A DNA stretch of 64,000 bases from Hippophae tibetana (GCA_037013495.1 CM072810.1:35865843-35929842); one strand, 5' to 3'. Shown: positions 1 to 14,600, counted from the first letter of the stretch. The notes: generated by a model not told the origin, from the sequence alone. Made by a program: numbers and translations.

Positions 1-2390
1 GAAATTATTCGAACTGCATTATTTGTTGGCAAGATGATAGCAATCCACTTTCGCGGACGAAAAGAGCTTGAATTTATAGACATCAAGTATAGAGGTACGA
101 GCGAAGCTATTTTGACACAATTGTTAGAAATGATGAATCTAATACCAATGAAGAGAAAATATCTATACTTTCCCATATATTTACTAAATTTCTTAGAAAG
201 AATAAACCCGTTTTTAGGGATTTAAAAAAAATGTAATCCGAGCTCCAAAATGATTATTTCAATGAATTTATAGTTGTATTTCTTCCAAGCAACTTCAAAC
301 ATTTTGGAGACCACTCATATAGGCATTTGCGCAAAAAACTAAATCTAGAACTATGCAGCTGAACAGAAATTTTGAACTCTATATCATCAAGAGGATGAAC
401 CTTTGAACAAATTCTACGCAGGTTTTTCAATCATTATCAACTACCCGTACAATTTTGATGCACCTATTTGGAAAAAAAAGTAGATTGAGAAAATTGTTGT
501 TAGCCTACATTATCATTTCCAAGAAAAAGATACCTTGCTTAAATCCGTATAGAAGGCCTGTGAACTTACTGTTAAATGAATCAGTTGGGAAATTATTCGA
601 ACGGCATTATTTGTTGCAAAGATGATAGCAATCCCCTTTCATGGACGGAAAGAGCTTGACTTTATAGACATCAAGTATAGTGGTACGAGCTAAGCTATTT
701 TGACACAATTGATAGAATTGATGAATCTAATACCAATGAAGAGAAAATAGCTATACTTTCCCATAGATTTACTAAATTTCTTAGAAAGAATAAACCCATT
801 TTTAGGGATTTTCAAAAAAGGTAATCCGAGTTCTAAAATAAGTATTTCAATGAATTTATAGTTGTATTTCTTCCAAGCAACTTCAAACATTTTGGAGACC
901 GCTCATATAGGCATTTGAGGAAAAAAAATAAATCTAGAACTATGCAGCTGAACATAAATTTTGAACTCTATATCATGCAAGAGGATGAAACTTTGAACAA
1001 ATACTATGCAGGTTTTTCAATCAATTTCAACTACCCGTACAATTTGGATGGACCTCTTTGGAAAAAAAAGTAGATTGAGAAAATTGTTGTTAGTCTACAT
1101 TATCATTTTCAAGAAAAAGATAGCTTGCTTAAATCCATATAGAAGGCCTGTGAACTTACTGTTAAATGAATTAGTTGGGAAATTATTCGAACTGCATTAT
1201 TTGTTGCCAAGATGATTACAATCCACTTTCGTGGACGGAAAGAGCTTGACTTTATAGACATCAAGTATAGTGGTACGAGCGAAGCTATTTTTACACAATA
1301 GTTAGAAATGATGTATCTAATACCAATGAAGAGAAAATATCTATACTTTCCCATAGATTTACTAAATTTCTTAGAAAGAATAAACCCGTTTTTAGGGATT
1401 TAAAAAAAAGGTAATCCGAGCTCTAAAATGATTATTTCAATGAATTTATAGTTGTATTTCTTCCAAGCAACTTCAAACATTTTGCAGACCACTCATATAG
1501 GCATTTGAGCAATAAAACTAAATCTAGAACTATGCAGCTGAACATAAATTTTGAACTCTATATCATGCAAGAGGATGAAACTTTGAACAAATTCTATGCA
1601 TGTTTTTCAATCAATTTCAACTACCCGTACAATTTGGATGGACCTATTTGGAAAAAAAAGTAGATTGGGAAAATTGTTGTTAGCCTACATTATCATTTTG
1701 AAGAAAAATATACCTTGCTTAAATCCGTTTAGAAGGCCTGTGAACTTACTGTTAAATGAATCAGTTGGGAAATTATTCGAACTGCATTATTTGTTGCCAA
1801 GATGATAGAAATCCACTTTCGTGGACGGAAAGAGCTAGACTTTATACACATCAAGTATAGTGGTACGAGCGAAACTATTTTGACACAATTGTTAGATATG
1901 ATGAATCTAATACCAATGAAGAGAAAATATATATACTTTCCCATATATTTACTAAATTTCTTAGAAAGAATAAACCCGTTTTTAGGGATTTAAAAAAAAT
2001 GTAATCCGAGCTCTAAAATGATTATTTCAATGAATTTATATTTGTATTTCTTCCAAGCAACTTCAAACATTTTGGAGACCAGTCATATAGGCATTTGAGT
2101 AAAAAACTAAATCTAGAACTATGCAGCTGAACAGAAATTTTGAACTCTATATCATGCAAGAGGATGAACCTTTGAACAAATTCAACGCAGGTTTTTGAAT
2201 CAATTTCACCTACCTGTACAATTTGGATGGACCTATTTGGAAAAAAAAGTAGATTGAGAAAATTGTTGTTAGTCTACATTATCATTTTCAAGAAAAAGAT
2301 AGCTTGCTTAAATCCATATAGAAGGCCTGTGAACTTACTGTTAAATGAATTAGTTGGGAAATTATTCGAACTGCATTATTTGTTGCCAAG

Positions 2391-2594
2391 ATGATAGAAA
2401 TCCACTTTCGCAGACGGAAAGAGCTTGACTTTATTGACATCAAGTATAGTGGTCTTAGTGAAGCTATTTTGGTCACAATTGTGAGAAATGATGAATCTAA
2501 TACCAATGAAGAGAAAATATCTATACTTTCCCATAGATTTACTAAATTTCTTAGAAAGAATAAACCCGTTTTTAGGGATTTAAAAAAAATGTAA
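2391..2594 (+). pseudogene. Gag-like C-terminal fragment with acidic linker in frame
   Basis: A 67-codon frame in a distinctive monomer subtype marked by cgcagacgg and ggtcttagtgaag. Compared with ordinary monomers it has an extra G in ttttggtcacaattg. That keeps the frame used by gag: KELDFIDIKYSGLSEAIL, then RNDESNTNEEKISILSH, then RFTKFLRKNKPVFRDLKK. A Lys-rich segment, an acidic Asn/Glu/Asp stretch and an R/K-F-x-K-F-L-R-K motif just before the zinc knuckle is a familiar layout in plant copia-type gag. In the other monomers the missing base shifts this region to LLEMMNLIPMKRKYLYFP, which has no such look. The sequence ends at a stop right after the Lys-rich tail. No knuckle follows, because the repeat unit closes there. 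Confidence 0.62.
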
Positions 2595-2981
2595 TCCGAG
2601 CTCTAAAATGATTATTTCAATGAATTTATATTTGTATTTCTTCCAAGCAACTTCAAACATTTTGGAGACCACTCATATAGGCATTTCAGTAAAAAACTAA
2701 ATCTAGATCTATGCAGCTGAACAGAAATTTTGAACTCTATATCATGCAAGAGGATGAACCTTTGAACAAATTCAACGCAGGTTTTTCAATCAATTTCAAC
2801 TACCCGTACAATTTGGATGGACCTATTTGGAAAAAAAAAGTGGATTGAGAAAATCGTTGTTAGCCTACATTATCATTTTCAAGTCATAGTTACCTTGCCT
2901 AAATCCATATACAAGGCCTCTGAACTTACTGTTAAATGAATCGGTTGGGAAATCATTTGAACTGCATCACTTGTTTCCAAG

Positions 2982-3185
2982 ATGATAGATATCCACTTTC
3001 GCAGACGGAAAGAGCTTGGCTTTATTGACATCAAGTATAGTGGTCTTAGTGAAGCTATTTTGGACACAATTGTGAGAAATGATGAATCTAATACCAATGA
3101 AGAGAAAATATCTATACTTTCCCATAGATTTACTAAATTTCTTAGAAAGAATAAACCCGTTTTTAGGGATTTAAAAAAAAGGTAA
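2982..3185 (+). pseudogene. Second copy of the in-frame gag C-terminal subtype
   Basis: Adjacent to the 2391 copy at a 591-bp offset and sharing its diagnostic bases (cgcagacgg, ggtcttagtgaag, attgtgagaaatg). It reads ttttggacacaattg where the other reads ttttggtcacaattg. It gives the same acidic and FTKFLRK segments and ends in LKKR instead of LKKM. The two are the only clear members of this subtype in the window. Just upstream the monomer also has private changes (aagtcatagttaccttgcc near 2881, acaaggcctctgaac near 2911), so it has been diverging for some time. Confidence 0.6.
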
Positions 3186-4749
3186 TCCGAGCTCTAAAAT
3201 GATTATTTCAATGAATTTATAGTTGTATTTCTTCCAAGCAACTTCAAACATTTTGCAGACCACTCATATAGGCATTTGAGCAATAAAACTAAATCTAGAA
3301 CTATGCAGCTGAACATAAATTTTGAACTCTATATCATGCAAGAGGATGAAACTTTGAACAAATTCTATGCATGTTTTTCAATCAATTTCAACTACCCGTA
3401 CAATTTGGATGGACCTATTTGGAAAAAAAAGTAGATTGGGAAAATTGTTGTTAGCCTACATTATCATTTTGAAGAAAAATATACCTTGCTTAAATCCGTT
3501 TAGAAGGCCTGTGAACTTACTGTTAAATGAATCAGTTGGGAAATTATTCGAACTGCATTATTTGTTGCCAAGATGATAGAAATCCACTTTCGTGGACGGA
3601 AAGAGCTAGACTTTATACACATCAAGTATAGTGGTACGAGCGAAACTATTTTGACACAATTGTTAGATATGATGAATCTAATACCAATGAAGAGAAAATA
3701 TATATACTTTCCCATATATTTACTAAATTTCTTAGAAAGAATAAACCCGTTTTTAGGGATTTAAAAAAAATGTAATCCGAGCTCTAAAATGATTATTTCA
3801 ATGAATTTATATTTGTATTTCTTCCAAGCTACTTCAAACATTTTGGAGACCACTCATATAGGCATTTGAGTAAAAAACTAAATCTAGAACTATGCAGCTG
3901 AACAGAAATTTTGAACTCTATATCATGCAAGAGGATGAACCTTTGAACAAATTCAACGCAGGTTTTTCAATCAATTTCAACTACCCGTACAATTTGGATG
4001 GACCTATTTGGAAAAAAAAGTAGATTGAGAAAATTGTTGGTAGCCTACATTATCATTTTCAAGAAAAAGATACCTTGCTTAAATCCATATAGAAGGCCTG
4101 TGAACTTACTGTTAAATGAATCAGTTGGAAAATTATTCGAACGGCATCACTTGTTACCAAGTTGATGGCAATCCATTGTCCTGGACGGAAAGAGGTTGAC
4201 TTTATAGACATCATGTATAGTGGTACGAGCGAAGCTATTTTGACACAATTGTTAGAAATGATGAATCTAATACCAATGAAGAGAAAATAGCTATACTTTC
4301 CAATAGATTTACTAAATTTCTTAGAAAGAATAAACCCATTTTTAGGGATTTTCAAAAAAGGTAATCCGAGCTCTAAAATAAGTATTTCAATGAATTTATA
4401 GTTGTATTTCTTCCAAGAAACTTCAAACATTTTGGAGACCACTCATATAGGTATTTGAGCAAAAAAATAAATCTAGAACTATGCAGCTGAACATAAATTT
4501 TGAACTCTATATCATGCAAGAGGATGAAACTTTGAACAAATTCTATGCAGGTTTTTCAATCAATTTCAACTACCCGTACAATTTGGATGGACCTATTTGG
4601 AAAAAAAAGTAGATTGAGAAAATTGTTGTTAGCCTACATTATCATTTTGAAGAAAAATATACCTTGCTTAAATCCGTATAGAAGGCCTGTGAATTTACTG
4701 TTAAATGAATCAGTTGGAAAATTATTCGAACAGCATCACTTGTTACCAA

Positions 4750-7700
4750 GTTGATGGCAATCCATTGTCGTGGACGGAAAGAGCTTGACTTTATAGACAT
4801 CAAGTATAGTGGTACGAGCGAAGCTATTTTTACACAATAGTTAGAAATGATGAATCTAATACCAATGAAGAGAAAATATCTATACTTTCCCATAGATTTA
4901 CTAAATTTCTTAGAAAGAATAAACCCGTTTTTAGGGATTTAAAAAAAAAGGTAATCCGAGCTCTAAAATGATTATTTCAATGAATTTATAGTTGTATTTC
5001 TTCCAAGCAACTTCAAACATTTTCCAGACAACTCATATAGGCATTTGAGCAATAAAACTAAATCTAGAACTATGCAGCTGAATAATAAATTTTGAACTCT
5101 ATATCATGCAAGAGGATGAAACTTTGAACAAATTCTATACAGGTTTTTCAATCAATTTCAACTACCCGTACAATTTGGATGGACCAATTTGGAAAAAAAA
5201 GTAGATTGAGAAAATTGTTGTTAGCCTACATTATCATTTTGAAGAAAAATATACCTTGCTTCAATCCGTATAGAAGGCCTGTGAACTTACTGTTAAATGA
5301 ATCAGTTGGGAAATTATTCGAACTGCATTATTTGTTGCCAAGATGATAGAAATCCAGTTTCGTGGACGGAAAGAGCTTGACTTTATAGACATCAAGTATA
5401 GTGGTACGAGCGAAACTATTTTGACACAATTGTTAGATATGATAAATCTAATACTAATGAAGAGAAAATATCTATACTTTCCCATATATTTACTAAATTT
5501 CTTAGAAAGAATAAACCCGTTTTTAGGGATTTAAAAAAAATGTAATCTGAGCTCTAAAATGATTATTTCAATGAATTTATAGTTGTATTTCTTCCAAGCA
5601 ACTTCAAACATTTTGGAGACCACTAATATAGGCATTTGAGCAAAAAACTAAATCTAGAACTATGCAGCTGAACAGAAATTTTGAACTCTATATCATGCAA
5701 GAGGATGAACCTTTGAACAATATCAACGCAGGTTTTTCAATCAATTTCAACTACCCGTACAATTGGGATGGATCTATTTGGAAAAAAAGTAGATTGAGAA
5801 AATTGTTGGTAGCCTACATTATCATTTTCAAGAAAAAGATACCTTGCTTAAATCCATATAGAAGGCCTGTGAACTTACTGTTAAATTAATCAGTTGGAAA
5901 ATTATTCGAACGGCATCACTTGTTACCAAGTTGATGGCAATCCATTGTCGTGGACGGAAAGAGCTTGACTTTATAGACATCAAGAATAGTGGTACAAGCG
6001 AAGCTATTTTGACACAATTTTTAGAAATGGTGAATCTAATACCAATGAAGAGAAAATAGCTATACTTTCCAATAGATTTACTAAATTTCTTAGAAAGAAT
6101 AAACCCATTTTTAGGGATTTTCAAAAAAGGTAATCCGAGTTCTAAAATAAGTATTTCAATGAATTTATAGTTGTATTTCTTCCAAGCAACTTCAAACATT
6201 TTGGAGACCACTCATATAGGCATTTGAGCAAAAAAATAAATCTAGAACTATGCAGCTGAACATAAATTTTGAACTCTATATCATCAAGAGGATGAACCTT
6301 TGAACAAATTCTATGCAGGTTTTTCAATCAATTTCAACTACCCGTACAATTTTGATGGACCTATTTGGAAAAAAAAGTAGATTGAGAAAATTGTTGTTAG
6401 CCTACATTATCATTTTGAAGAAAAATATACCTTGTTTAAATCCGTATAGAAGGCCTGTGAACTTACTGTTAAATGAATCAGTTGGGAAATTATTCGAACT
6501 GCATTATTTGTTGGCAAGATGATAGCAATCCACTTTCGCGGACGAAAAGAGCTTGAATTTATAGACATCAAGTATAGTGGTACGAGCGAAGCTATTTTGA
6601 CACAATTGTTAGAAATGATGAATCTAATACCAATGAAGAGAAAATATCTATACTTTCCCATATATTTACTAAATTTCTTAGAAGGAATAAACCCGTTTTT
6701 AGGGATTTAAAAAAAATGTAATCCGAGCTCCAAAATGATTATTTCAATGAATTTATAGTTGTATTTCTTCCAAGCAACTTCAAACATTTTGGAGACCACA
6801 CATATAGGCATTTGAGCAAAAAACTAAATCTAGAACTATGCAGCTGAACAGAAATTTTGAACTCTATATCATCAAGAGGATGAACCTTTGAACAAATTCA
6901 ACGCAGGTTTTTCAATCAATTTCAACTACCCGTACAATTTGGATGGACCTATTTGGAAAAAAAAACTAGATTGAGAAAATTGTTGTTAGCCTACATAATC
7001 ATTTTCAAGAAAAAGATACCTTGCTTAAATGCATATAGAAGGCCTGTGAACTTACTGTTAAACGAATCAGTTGGAAAATTATTCGAACGGCATCACTTCT
7101 TACCAAGTTGATGGCAATCCATTGTCGTGGACGGAAAGAGCTTGACTTTATAGACATCAAGTATAGTGGTACGAGCGAAGCTATTTTTACACAATAGTTA
7201 GAAATGATGAATCTAATACCAATGAAGAGAAAATATCTATACTTTCCCATAGATTTACAAAATTTCTTAGAAAGAATAAACCCGTTTTTAGGGATTTAAA
7301 AAAAAAGGTAATCCGAGCTCTAAAATGATTATTTCAATGAATTTATAGTTGTATTTCTTCCAAGCAACTTCAAACATTTTCCAGACAACTCATATACGCA
7401 TTTGAGCAATAAAACTAAATCTAGAACTATGCAGCTGAACATAAATTTTGAACTCTATATCATGCAAGAGGATGAAACTTTGAACAAATTCTATACAGGT
7501 TTTTCAATCAATTTCAACTACCCGTACAATTTGGATGGACCAATTTGGAAAAAAAAGTAGATTTAGAAAATTGTTGTTAGCCTACATTATCATTTTGAAG
7601 AAAAATATACCTTGCTTCAATCCGTATAGAAGGCCTGTGAACTTACTGTTAAATGAATCAGTTGGGAAATTATTCGAACTGCATTATTTGTTGCCAAGAT

Positions 7701-9640
7701 GATAGAAATCCAGTTTCGTGGACGGAAAGAGCTTAACTTTATAGACATCAAGTATAGTGGTACGAGCGAAACTATTTTGACACAATTGTTAGATATGATA
7801 AATCTAATACTAATGAAGAGAAAATATCTATACTTTCCCATATATTTACTAAATTTCTTTGAAAGAATAAACCCGTTTTTAGGGATTTAAAAAAAATGTA
7901 ATCTGAGCTCTAAAATGATTATTTCAATGAATTTATAGTTGTATTTCTTCCAAGCAACTTCAAACATTTTGGAGACCACTAATATAGGCATTTGAGCAAA
8001 AAACTAAATCTAGAACTATGCAGCTGAACAGAAATTTTGAACTCTATATCATGCAAGAGGATGAACCTTTGAACAATATCAACGCAGGTTTTTCAATCAA
8101 TTTCAACTACCCGTACAATTGGGATGGATCTATTTGGAAAAAAAGTAGATTGAGAAAATTGTTGGTAGCCTACATTATCATTTTCAAGAAAAAGATACCT
8201 TGCTTAAATCCATATAGAAGGCCTGTGAACTTACTGTTAAATTAATCAGTTGGAAAATTATTCGAACGGCATCACTTGTTACCAAGTTGATGGCAATCCA
8301 TTGTCGTGGACGGAAAGAGCTTGACTTTATAGACATCAAGAATAGTGGTACAAGCGAAGCTATTTTGACACAATTTTTAGAAATGGTGAATCTAATACCA
8401 ATGAAGAGAAAATAGCTATACTTTCCAATAGATTTACTAAATTTCTTAGAAAGAATAAACCCATTTTTAGGGATTTTCAAAAAAGGTAATCCGAGTTCTA
8501 AAATAAGTATTTCAATGAATTTATAGTTGTATTTCTTCCAAGCAACTTCAAACATTTTGGAGACCACTCATATAGGCATTTGAGCAAAAAAATAAATCTA
8601 GAACTATGCAGCTGAACATAAATTTTGAACTCTATATCATGCAAGAGGATGAAACTTTGAACAAATTCTATGCAGGTTTTTCAATCAATTTCAACTACCC
8701 GTACAATTTGGATGGACCTATTTGGAAAAAAAAGTAGATTGAGAAAATTGTTGTTAGCCTACATTATCATTTTGAAGAAAAATATACCTTGTTTAAATCC
8801 GTATAGAAGGCCTGTGAACTTACTGTTAAATGAATCAGTTGGGAAATTATTCGAACTGCATTATTTGTTGGCAAGATGATAGCAATCCACTTTCGCGGAC
8901 GAAAAGAGCTTGAATTTATAGACATCAAGTATAGTGGTACGAGCGAAGCTATTTTGACACAATTGTTAGAAATGATGAATCTAATACCCATGAAGAGAAA
9001 ATATCTATACTTTCCCATATATTTACTAAATTTCTTAGAAGGAATAAACCCGTTTTTAGGGATTTAAAAAAAATGTAATCCGAGCTCCAAAATGATTATT
9101 TCAATGAATTTATAGTTGTATTTCTTCCAAGCAACTTCAAACATTTTGGAGACCACTCATATAGGCATTTGAGCAAAAAACTAAATCTAGAACTATGCAG
9201 CTGAACAGAAATTTTGAACTCTATATCATCAAGAGGATGAACCTTTGAACAAATTCAACGCAGGTTTTTCAATCAATTTCAACTACCCGTACAATTTGGA
9301 TGGACCTATTTGGAAAAAAAACTAGATTGAGAAAATTGTTGTTAGCCTACATAATCATTTTCAAGAAAAAGATACCTTGCTTAAATGCATATAGAAGGCC
9401 TGTGAACTTACTGTTAAACGAATCAGTTGGAAAATTATTCGAACGGCATCACTTCTTACCAAGTTGATGGCAATCCATTGTCGTGGACGGAAAGAGCTTG
9501 ACTTTATAGACATCAAGTATAGTTGTACGAGCGAAGCTATTTTTACACAATAGTTAGAAATGATGAATCTAATAAAAATGAAGAGAAAATATCTATACTT
9601 TCCCATAGATTTACTAAATTTCTTAGAAAGAATAAACCCG
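4750..9640 (+). repeat. Tetramer higher-order repeat, 2356-bp period, two copies
   Basis: Copy 1 is about 4750-7105 and copy 2 about 7106-9461, with a weaker trace of a third start to about 9640. Private shared marks include gaacaatatcaacgcagg (5717/8073), aattgggatggatc (5761/8117), ttaaattaatcagttgg (5881/8237), aaatggtgaatc and gaaggaataaacccg. Inside the tetramer two monomer classes alternate. One class reads aagttgatggcaatccattg at the landmark (4753, 5932, 7109, 8288, 9465, 10643); the other reads aagatgatagNaatcc (5343, 6519, 7699, 8876, 10053, 11231). The basic architecture here is therefore a dimer of about 1178 bp, with the tetramer as a later duplication. Confidence 0.85.
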
Positions 9641-11600
9641 TTTTTAGGGATTTTCAAAAAAGGTAATCCGAGCTCTAAAATAAGTATTTCAATGAATTTA
9701 TAGTTGTATTTCTTCCAAGCAACTTCAAAAATTTTGGAGACCGCTCATATAGGCATTTGAGGAAAAAAATAAATCTAGAACTATGCAGCTGAACATAAAT
9801 TTTGAACTCTATATCATGCAAGAGGATGAAACTTTGAACAAATACTATGCAGGTTTTTCAATCAATTTCATCTACCCGTACAATTTGGATGGCCCTCTTT
9901 GGAAAAAAAAGTAGATTGAGAAAATTGTTGTTAGTCTACATTATCATTTTCAAGAAAAATATACCTTGCTTAAATCCGTATAGAAGGCCTGTGAACTTAC
10001 TGTTAAATGAATCAGTTGGGAAATTATTCGAACTGCATTATTTGCTGCCAAGATGATAGCAATCCATTTTCGTGGACGGAAAGAGCTTGACTTTATAGCC
10101 ATCAAGTATAGTGGTACGAGCGAAGCTATTTTGACACAATTGTTAGAAATGATCAATCTAATACCAATGAAGAGAAAATATCTATACTTTCCCATATATT
10201 TACTAAATTTCTTAGAAGGAATAAACCCGTTTTTAGGGATTTAAAAAAAATGTAATCCGAGCTCCAAAATGATTATTTCAATGAATTTATAGTTGTATTT
10301 CTTCCAAGCAACTTCAAACATTTTGGAGACCACTCATATAGGCATTTGAGCAAAAAACTAAATCTAGAACTATGCAGCTGAACAGAAATTTTGAACTCTA
10401 TATCATCAAGAGGATGAACCTTTGAACAAATTCAACGCAGGTTTTTCAATCAATTTCAACTACCCGTACAATTTGGATGGACCTATTTGGAAAAAAAAAC
10501 TAGATTGAGAAAATTGTTGTTAGCCTACATAATCATTTTCAAGAAAAAGATACCTTGCTTAAATGCATATAGAAGGCCTGTGAACTTACTGTTAAACGAA
10601 TCAGTTGGAAAATTATTCGAACGGCATCACTTCTTACCAAGTTGATGGCAATCCATTGTCGTGGACGGAAAGAGCTTGACTTTATAGACATCAAGTATAG
10701 TTGTACGAGCGAAGCTATTTTGACACAATTGTTAGAAATAATGAATCTAATACCAATGAAGAGAAAATAGCTATACTTTCCTATAGATTTAGTAAATTTC
10801 TTAGAAAGAATAAACCCATTTTTAGGGATTTTCAAAAAAGGTAATCCGAGTTCTAAAATAAGTATTTCAATGAATTTATAGTTGTATTTCTTCCAAGCAA
10901 CTTCAAACATTTTGGAGACCGCTCATATAGGCATTTGAGGAAAAAAATAAATCTAGAACTATGCAGCTGAACATAAATTTTGAACTCTATATCATGCAAG
11001 AGGATGAAACTTTGAACAAATACTATGCAGGTTTTTCAATCAATTTCATCTACCCGTACAATTTGGAGGGCCCTCTTTGGAAAAAAAAGTAGATTGAGAA
11101 AATTGTTGTTAGTCTACATTATCATTTTCAAGAAAAAGATAGCTTGCTTAAATCCATATAGAAGGCCTGTGAACTTACTGTTAAATGAATCAGATGGGAA
11201 ATTATTCGAACTGCATTATTTGCTGCCAAGATGATAGCAATCCATTTTCGTGGACGGAAAGAGCTTGACTTTATAGCCATCAAGTATAGTGGTACGAGCG
11301 AAGCTATTTTGACACAATTGTTAGAAATGATCAATCTAATACCAATGAAGAGAAAATATCTATACTTTCCCATAGATTTACTAAATTTCTTAGAAAGAAT
11401 AAACCCGTTTTTAGGGATTTAAGAAAAAGATAATCCGAGCTCTAAAATGATTATTTCAATGAATTTATAGTGGTATTTCTTCCAAGAAACTTCAAACATT
11501 TTGGAGACCACTCATATAGGCATTTGAACAAAAAACTAAATCTAGAACTACGCAGCTGAACATAAATTTTGAACTCTATATCATGCAAGAGGATGAAACT
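9640..11600 (+). repeat. Continuation of the alternating dimer (about 1178 bp)
   Basis: Landmarks at 10053 and 11231 are of the gatgatagc class, and 10643 is of the gttgatggc class. 10053 and 11231 share gctgccaag, tttatagccatc and aatgatcaatc, an 1178-bp offset. 10643 shares tagttgtacgag with 9465, also at 1178. The ttttcaaaaaaggtaatccgagttctaaaataag tail of the second class is present. This stretch links the tetramer block to the left with the 1180-bp dimers to the right. Confidence 0.75.
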
Positions 11601-14600
11601 TTGAACAAATTTTATGCAGGTTTTTGAATCATTATCAACTACCCGTACAATTTGGATGGACCTATTTGGGAAAAAAAGTAGATTGAGAAAATTGTTGTTA
11701 GCGTACATAATCATTTTCAAGAAAAAGATACCTTGCTTAAATGCATATAGAAGGCCTGTGAACTTACTGTTAAATGAATCAGATGGGAAATTATTCGAAC
11801 TGCATTATTTGCTGCCAAGATGATAGCAATCCATTTTCGTGGACGGAAAGAGCTTGACTTTATAGCCATCAAGTATAGTGGTACGAGCGAAGCTATTTTG
11901 ACACAATTGTTAGAAATGATGAATCTAATACCAATGAAGAGAAAATATCTATACTTTCCCATATATTTACTAAATTTCTTAGAAAGAATAAACCTGTTTT
12001 TAGGGATTTAAAAAAAATGTAATCTGAGCTCTAAAATGATTATTTCAATGAATTTATAGTTGTATTTCTTCCAAGACACTTCAAACATTTTGGAGACCAC
12101 TCATATAGGCATTTGAGCAAAAAACTAAATCTAGAACTATGCAGCTGAACATAAATTTTGAACTCTATATCATGCAAGAGGATGAACCTTTGAACAAATT
12201 CAACTCAGGTTTTTCAATCAATTTCACCTACCCGTACAATTTGGATGGACCTATTTGGAAAAAAAAGTAGATTGAGAAAATTGTTGTTAGTCTAAATTAT
12301 CATTTTCAAGAAAAAGATAGCTTGCTTAAATCCATATAGAAGGCCTATGAACTTACTGTTAAATGAATTAGTTGGGAAATTATTCGAACTGCATTATTTG
12401 TTGCCAAGATGATTGCAATCCACTTTCGTGGACGGAAAGAGCTTGACTTTATAGACATCAAGTATAGTGGTACGAGCGAAGCTATTTTTACACAATAGTT
12501 AGAAATGATGTATCTAATACCAATGAAGGGAAAATATCTATACTTTCCCATAGATTTACTAAATTTCTTAGAAAGAATAAACCCGTTTTTAGGGATTTAA
12601 AAAAAAAGGTAATCCGAGCTCTAAAATGATTATTTCAATGAATTTATAGTTGTATTTCTTCCAAGAAACTTCAAACATTTTCCAAACCACTCATATAGGC
12701 ATTTGAGCAATAAAACTAAATATAGAACTATGCAGCTGAACATAAATTTTGAACTCTATATCATGCAAGAGGATGAAACTTTGACCAAATTTTATGCAGG
12801 TTTTTGAATCATTATCAACTACCCGTACAATTTGGATGGACCTATTTGGGAAAAAAAGTAGATTGAGAAAATTGTTGTTAGCCTACATAATCATTTTCAA
12901 GAAAAAGATACCTTGCTTAAATGCATATAGAAGGCCTGTGAACTTACTGTTAAATGAATCAGATGGGAAATTATTCGAACTGCATTATTTGCTGCCAAGA
13001 TGATAGCAATCCATTTTCGTGGACGGAAAGAGCTTGACTTTATAGCCATCAAGTATAGTGGTACGAGCGAAGCTATTTTGACACAATTGTTAGATATGAT
13101 GAATCTAATAGCAATGAAGAGAAAATATCTATACTTTCCCATATATTTACTAAATTTCTTAGAAAGAATAAACCTGTTTTTAGGGATTTAAAAAAAATGT
13201 AATCTGAGCTCTAAAATGATTATTTCAATGAATTTATAGTTGTATTTCTTCCAAGACACTTCAAACATTTTGGAGACCACTCATATAGGCATTTGAGCAA
13301 AAAACTAAATCTAGAACTATGCAGCTGAACATAAATTTTGAACTCTATATCATGCAAGAGGATGAACCTTTGAACAAATTCAACTCAGGTTTTTCAATCA
13401 ATTTCACCTACCCGTACAATTTGGATGGACCTATTTGGAAAAAAAAGTAGATTGAGAAAATTGTTGTTAGTCTAAATTATCATTTTCAAGAAAAAGATAG
13501 CTTGCTTAAATCCATATAGAAGGCCTATGAACTTACTGTTAAATGAATTAGTTGGGAAATTATTCGAACTGCATTATTTGTTGCCAAGATGATTGCAATC
13601 CACTTTCGTGGACGGAAAGAGCTTGACTTTATAGACATCAAGTATAGTGGTACGAGCGAAGCTATTTTTACACAATAGTTAGAAATGATGTATCTAATAC
13701 CAATGAAGGGAAAATATCTATACTTTCCCATAGATTTACTAAATTTCTTAGAAAGAATAAACCCGTTTTTAGGGATTTAAAAAAAAAGGTAATCCGAGCT
13801 CTAAAATGATTATTTCAATGAATTTATAGTTGTATTTCTTCCAAGAAACTTCAAACATTTTCCAAACCACTCATATAGGCATTTGAGCAATAAAACTAAA
13901 TATAGAACTATGCAGCTGAACATAAATTTTGAACTCTATATCATGCAAGAGGATGAAACTTTGACCAAATTTTATGCAGGTTTTTGAATCATTATCAACT
14001 ACCCGTACAATTTGGATGGACCTATTTGGGAAAAAAAGTAGATTGAGAAAATTGTTGTTAGCCTACATAATCATTTTCAAGAAAAAGATACCTTGCTTAA
14101 ATGCATATAGAAGGCCTGTGAACTTACTGTTAAATGAATCAGATGGGAAATTATTCGAACTGCATTATTTGCTGCCAAGATGATAGCAATCCATTTTCGT
14201 GGACGGAAAGAGCTTGACTTTATAGCCATCAAGTATAGTGGTACGAGCGAAGCTATTTTGACACAATTGTTAGATATGATGAATCTAATAGCAATGAAGA
14301 GAAAATATCTATACTTTCCCATATATTTACTAAATTTCTTAGAAAGAATAAACCTGTTTTTAGGGATTTAAAAAAAATGTAATCTGAGCTCTAAAATGAT
14401 TATTTCAATGAATTTATAGTTGTATTTCTTCCAAGACACTTCAAACATTTTGGAGACCACTCATATAGGCATTTGAGCAAAAAACTAAATCTAGAACTAT
14501 GCAGCTGAACATAAATTTTGAACTCTATATCATGCAAGAGGATGAACCTTTGAACAAATTCAACTCAGGTTTTTCAATCAATTTCACCTACCCGTACAAT

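Larger units (their letters stand above)
1330..3966 (+). repeat. Near-identical segments three monomers apart (offset 1771)
   Basis: About 1330-2195 matches about 3101-3966 almost base for base. Shared private marks include ttttgcagacc, gagcaataaaac, tatgcatgtttttc, agattgggaaaattg, tttgaagaaaaatatacc, aatccgtttagaagg and tttatacacatc. The intervening units (landmarks 2391 and 2982) are the separate gag-frame subtype. The edges are set by aatgatgtatc versus aatgatgaatc on the left and gtttttgaatc versus gtttttcaatc on the right. The block reads as a local trimer duplication in which the middle has been replaced or has diverged. Confidence 0.8.

Noticed and set aside
4059..4442. Minus-strand 127-codon ORFs (4059-4442, 5828-6211, 8184-8567, 15846-16229, 19384-19767, 41147-41530) as genes
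   Set aside because: They open only in units where the gatttttcaaaaaagg or gatttttgaaaaaagg variant removes a stop, run antisense to the gag-like reading, and are truncated to about 68-83 codons in the other units. They match no family I recognise.
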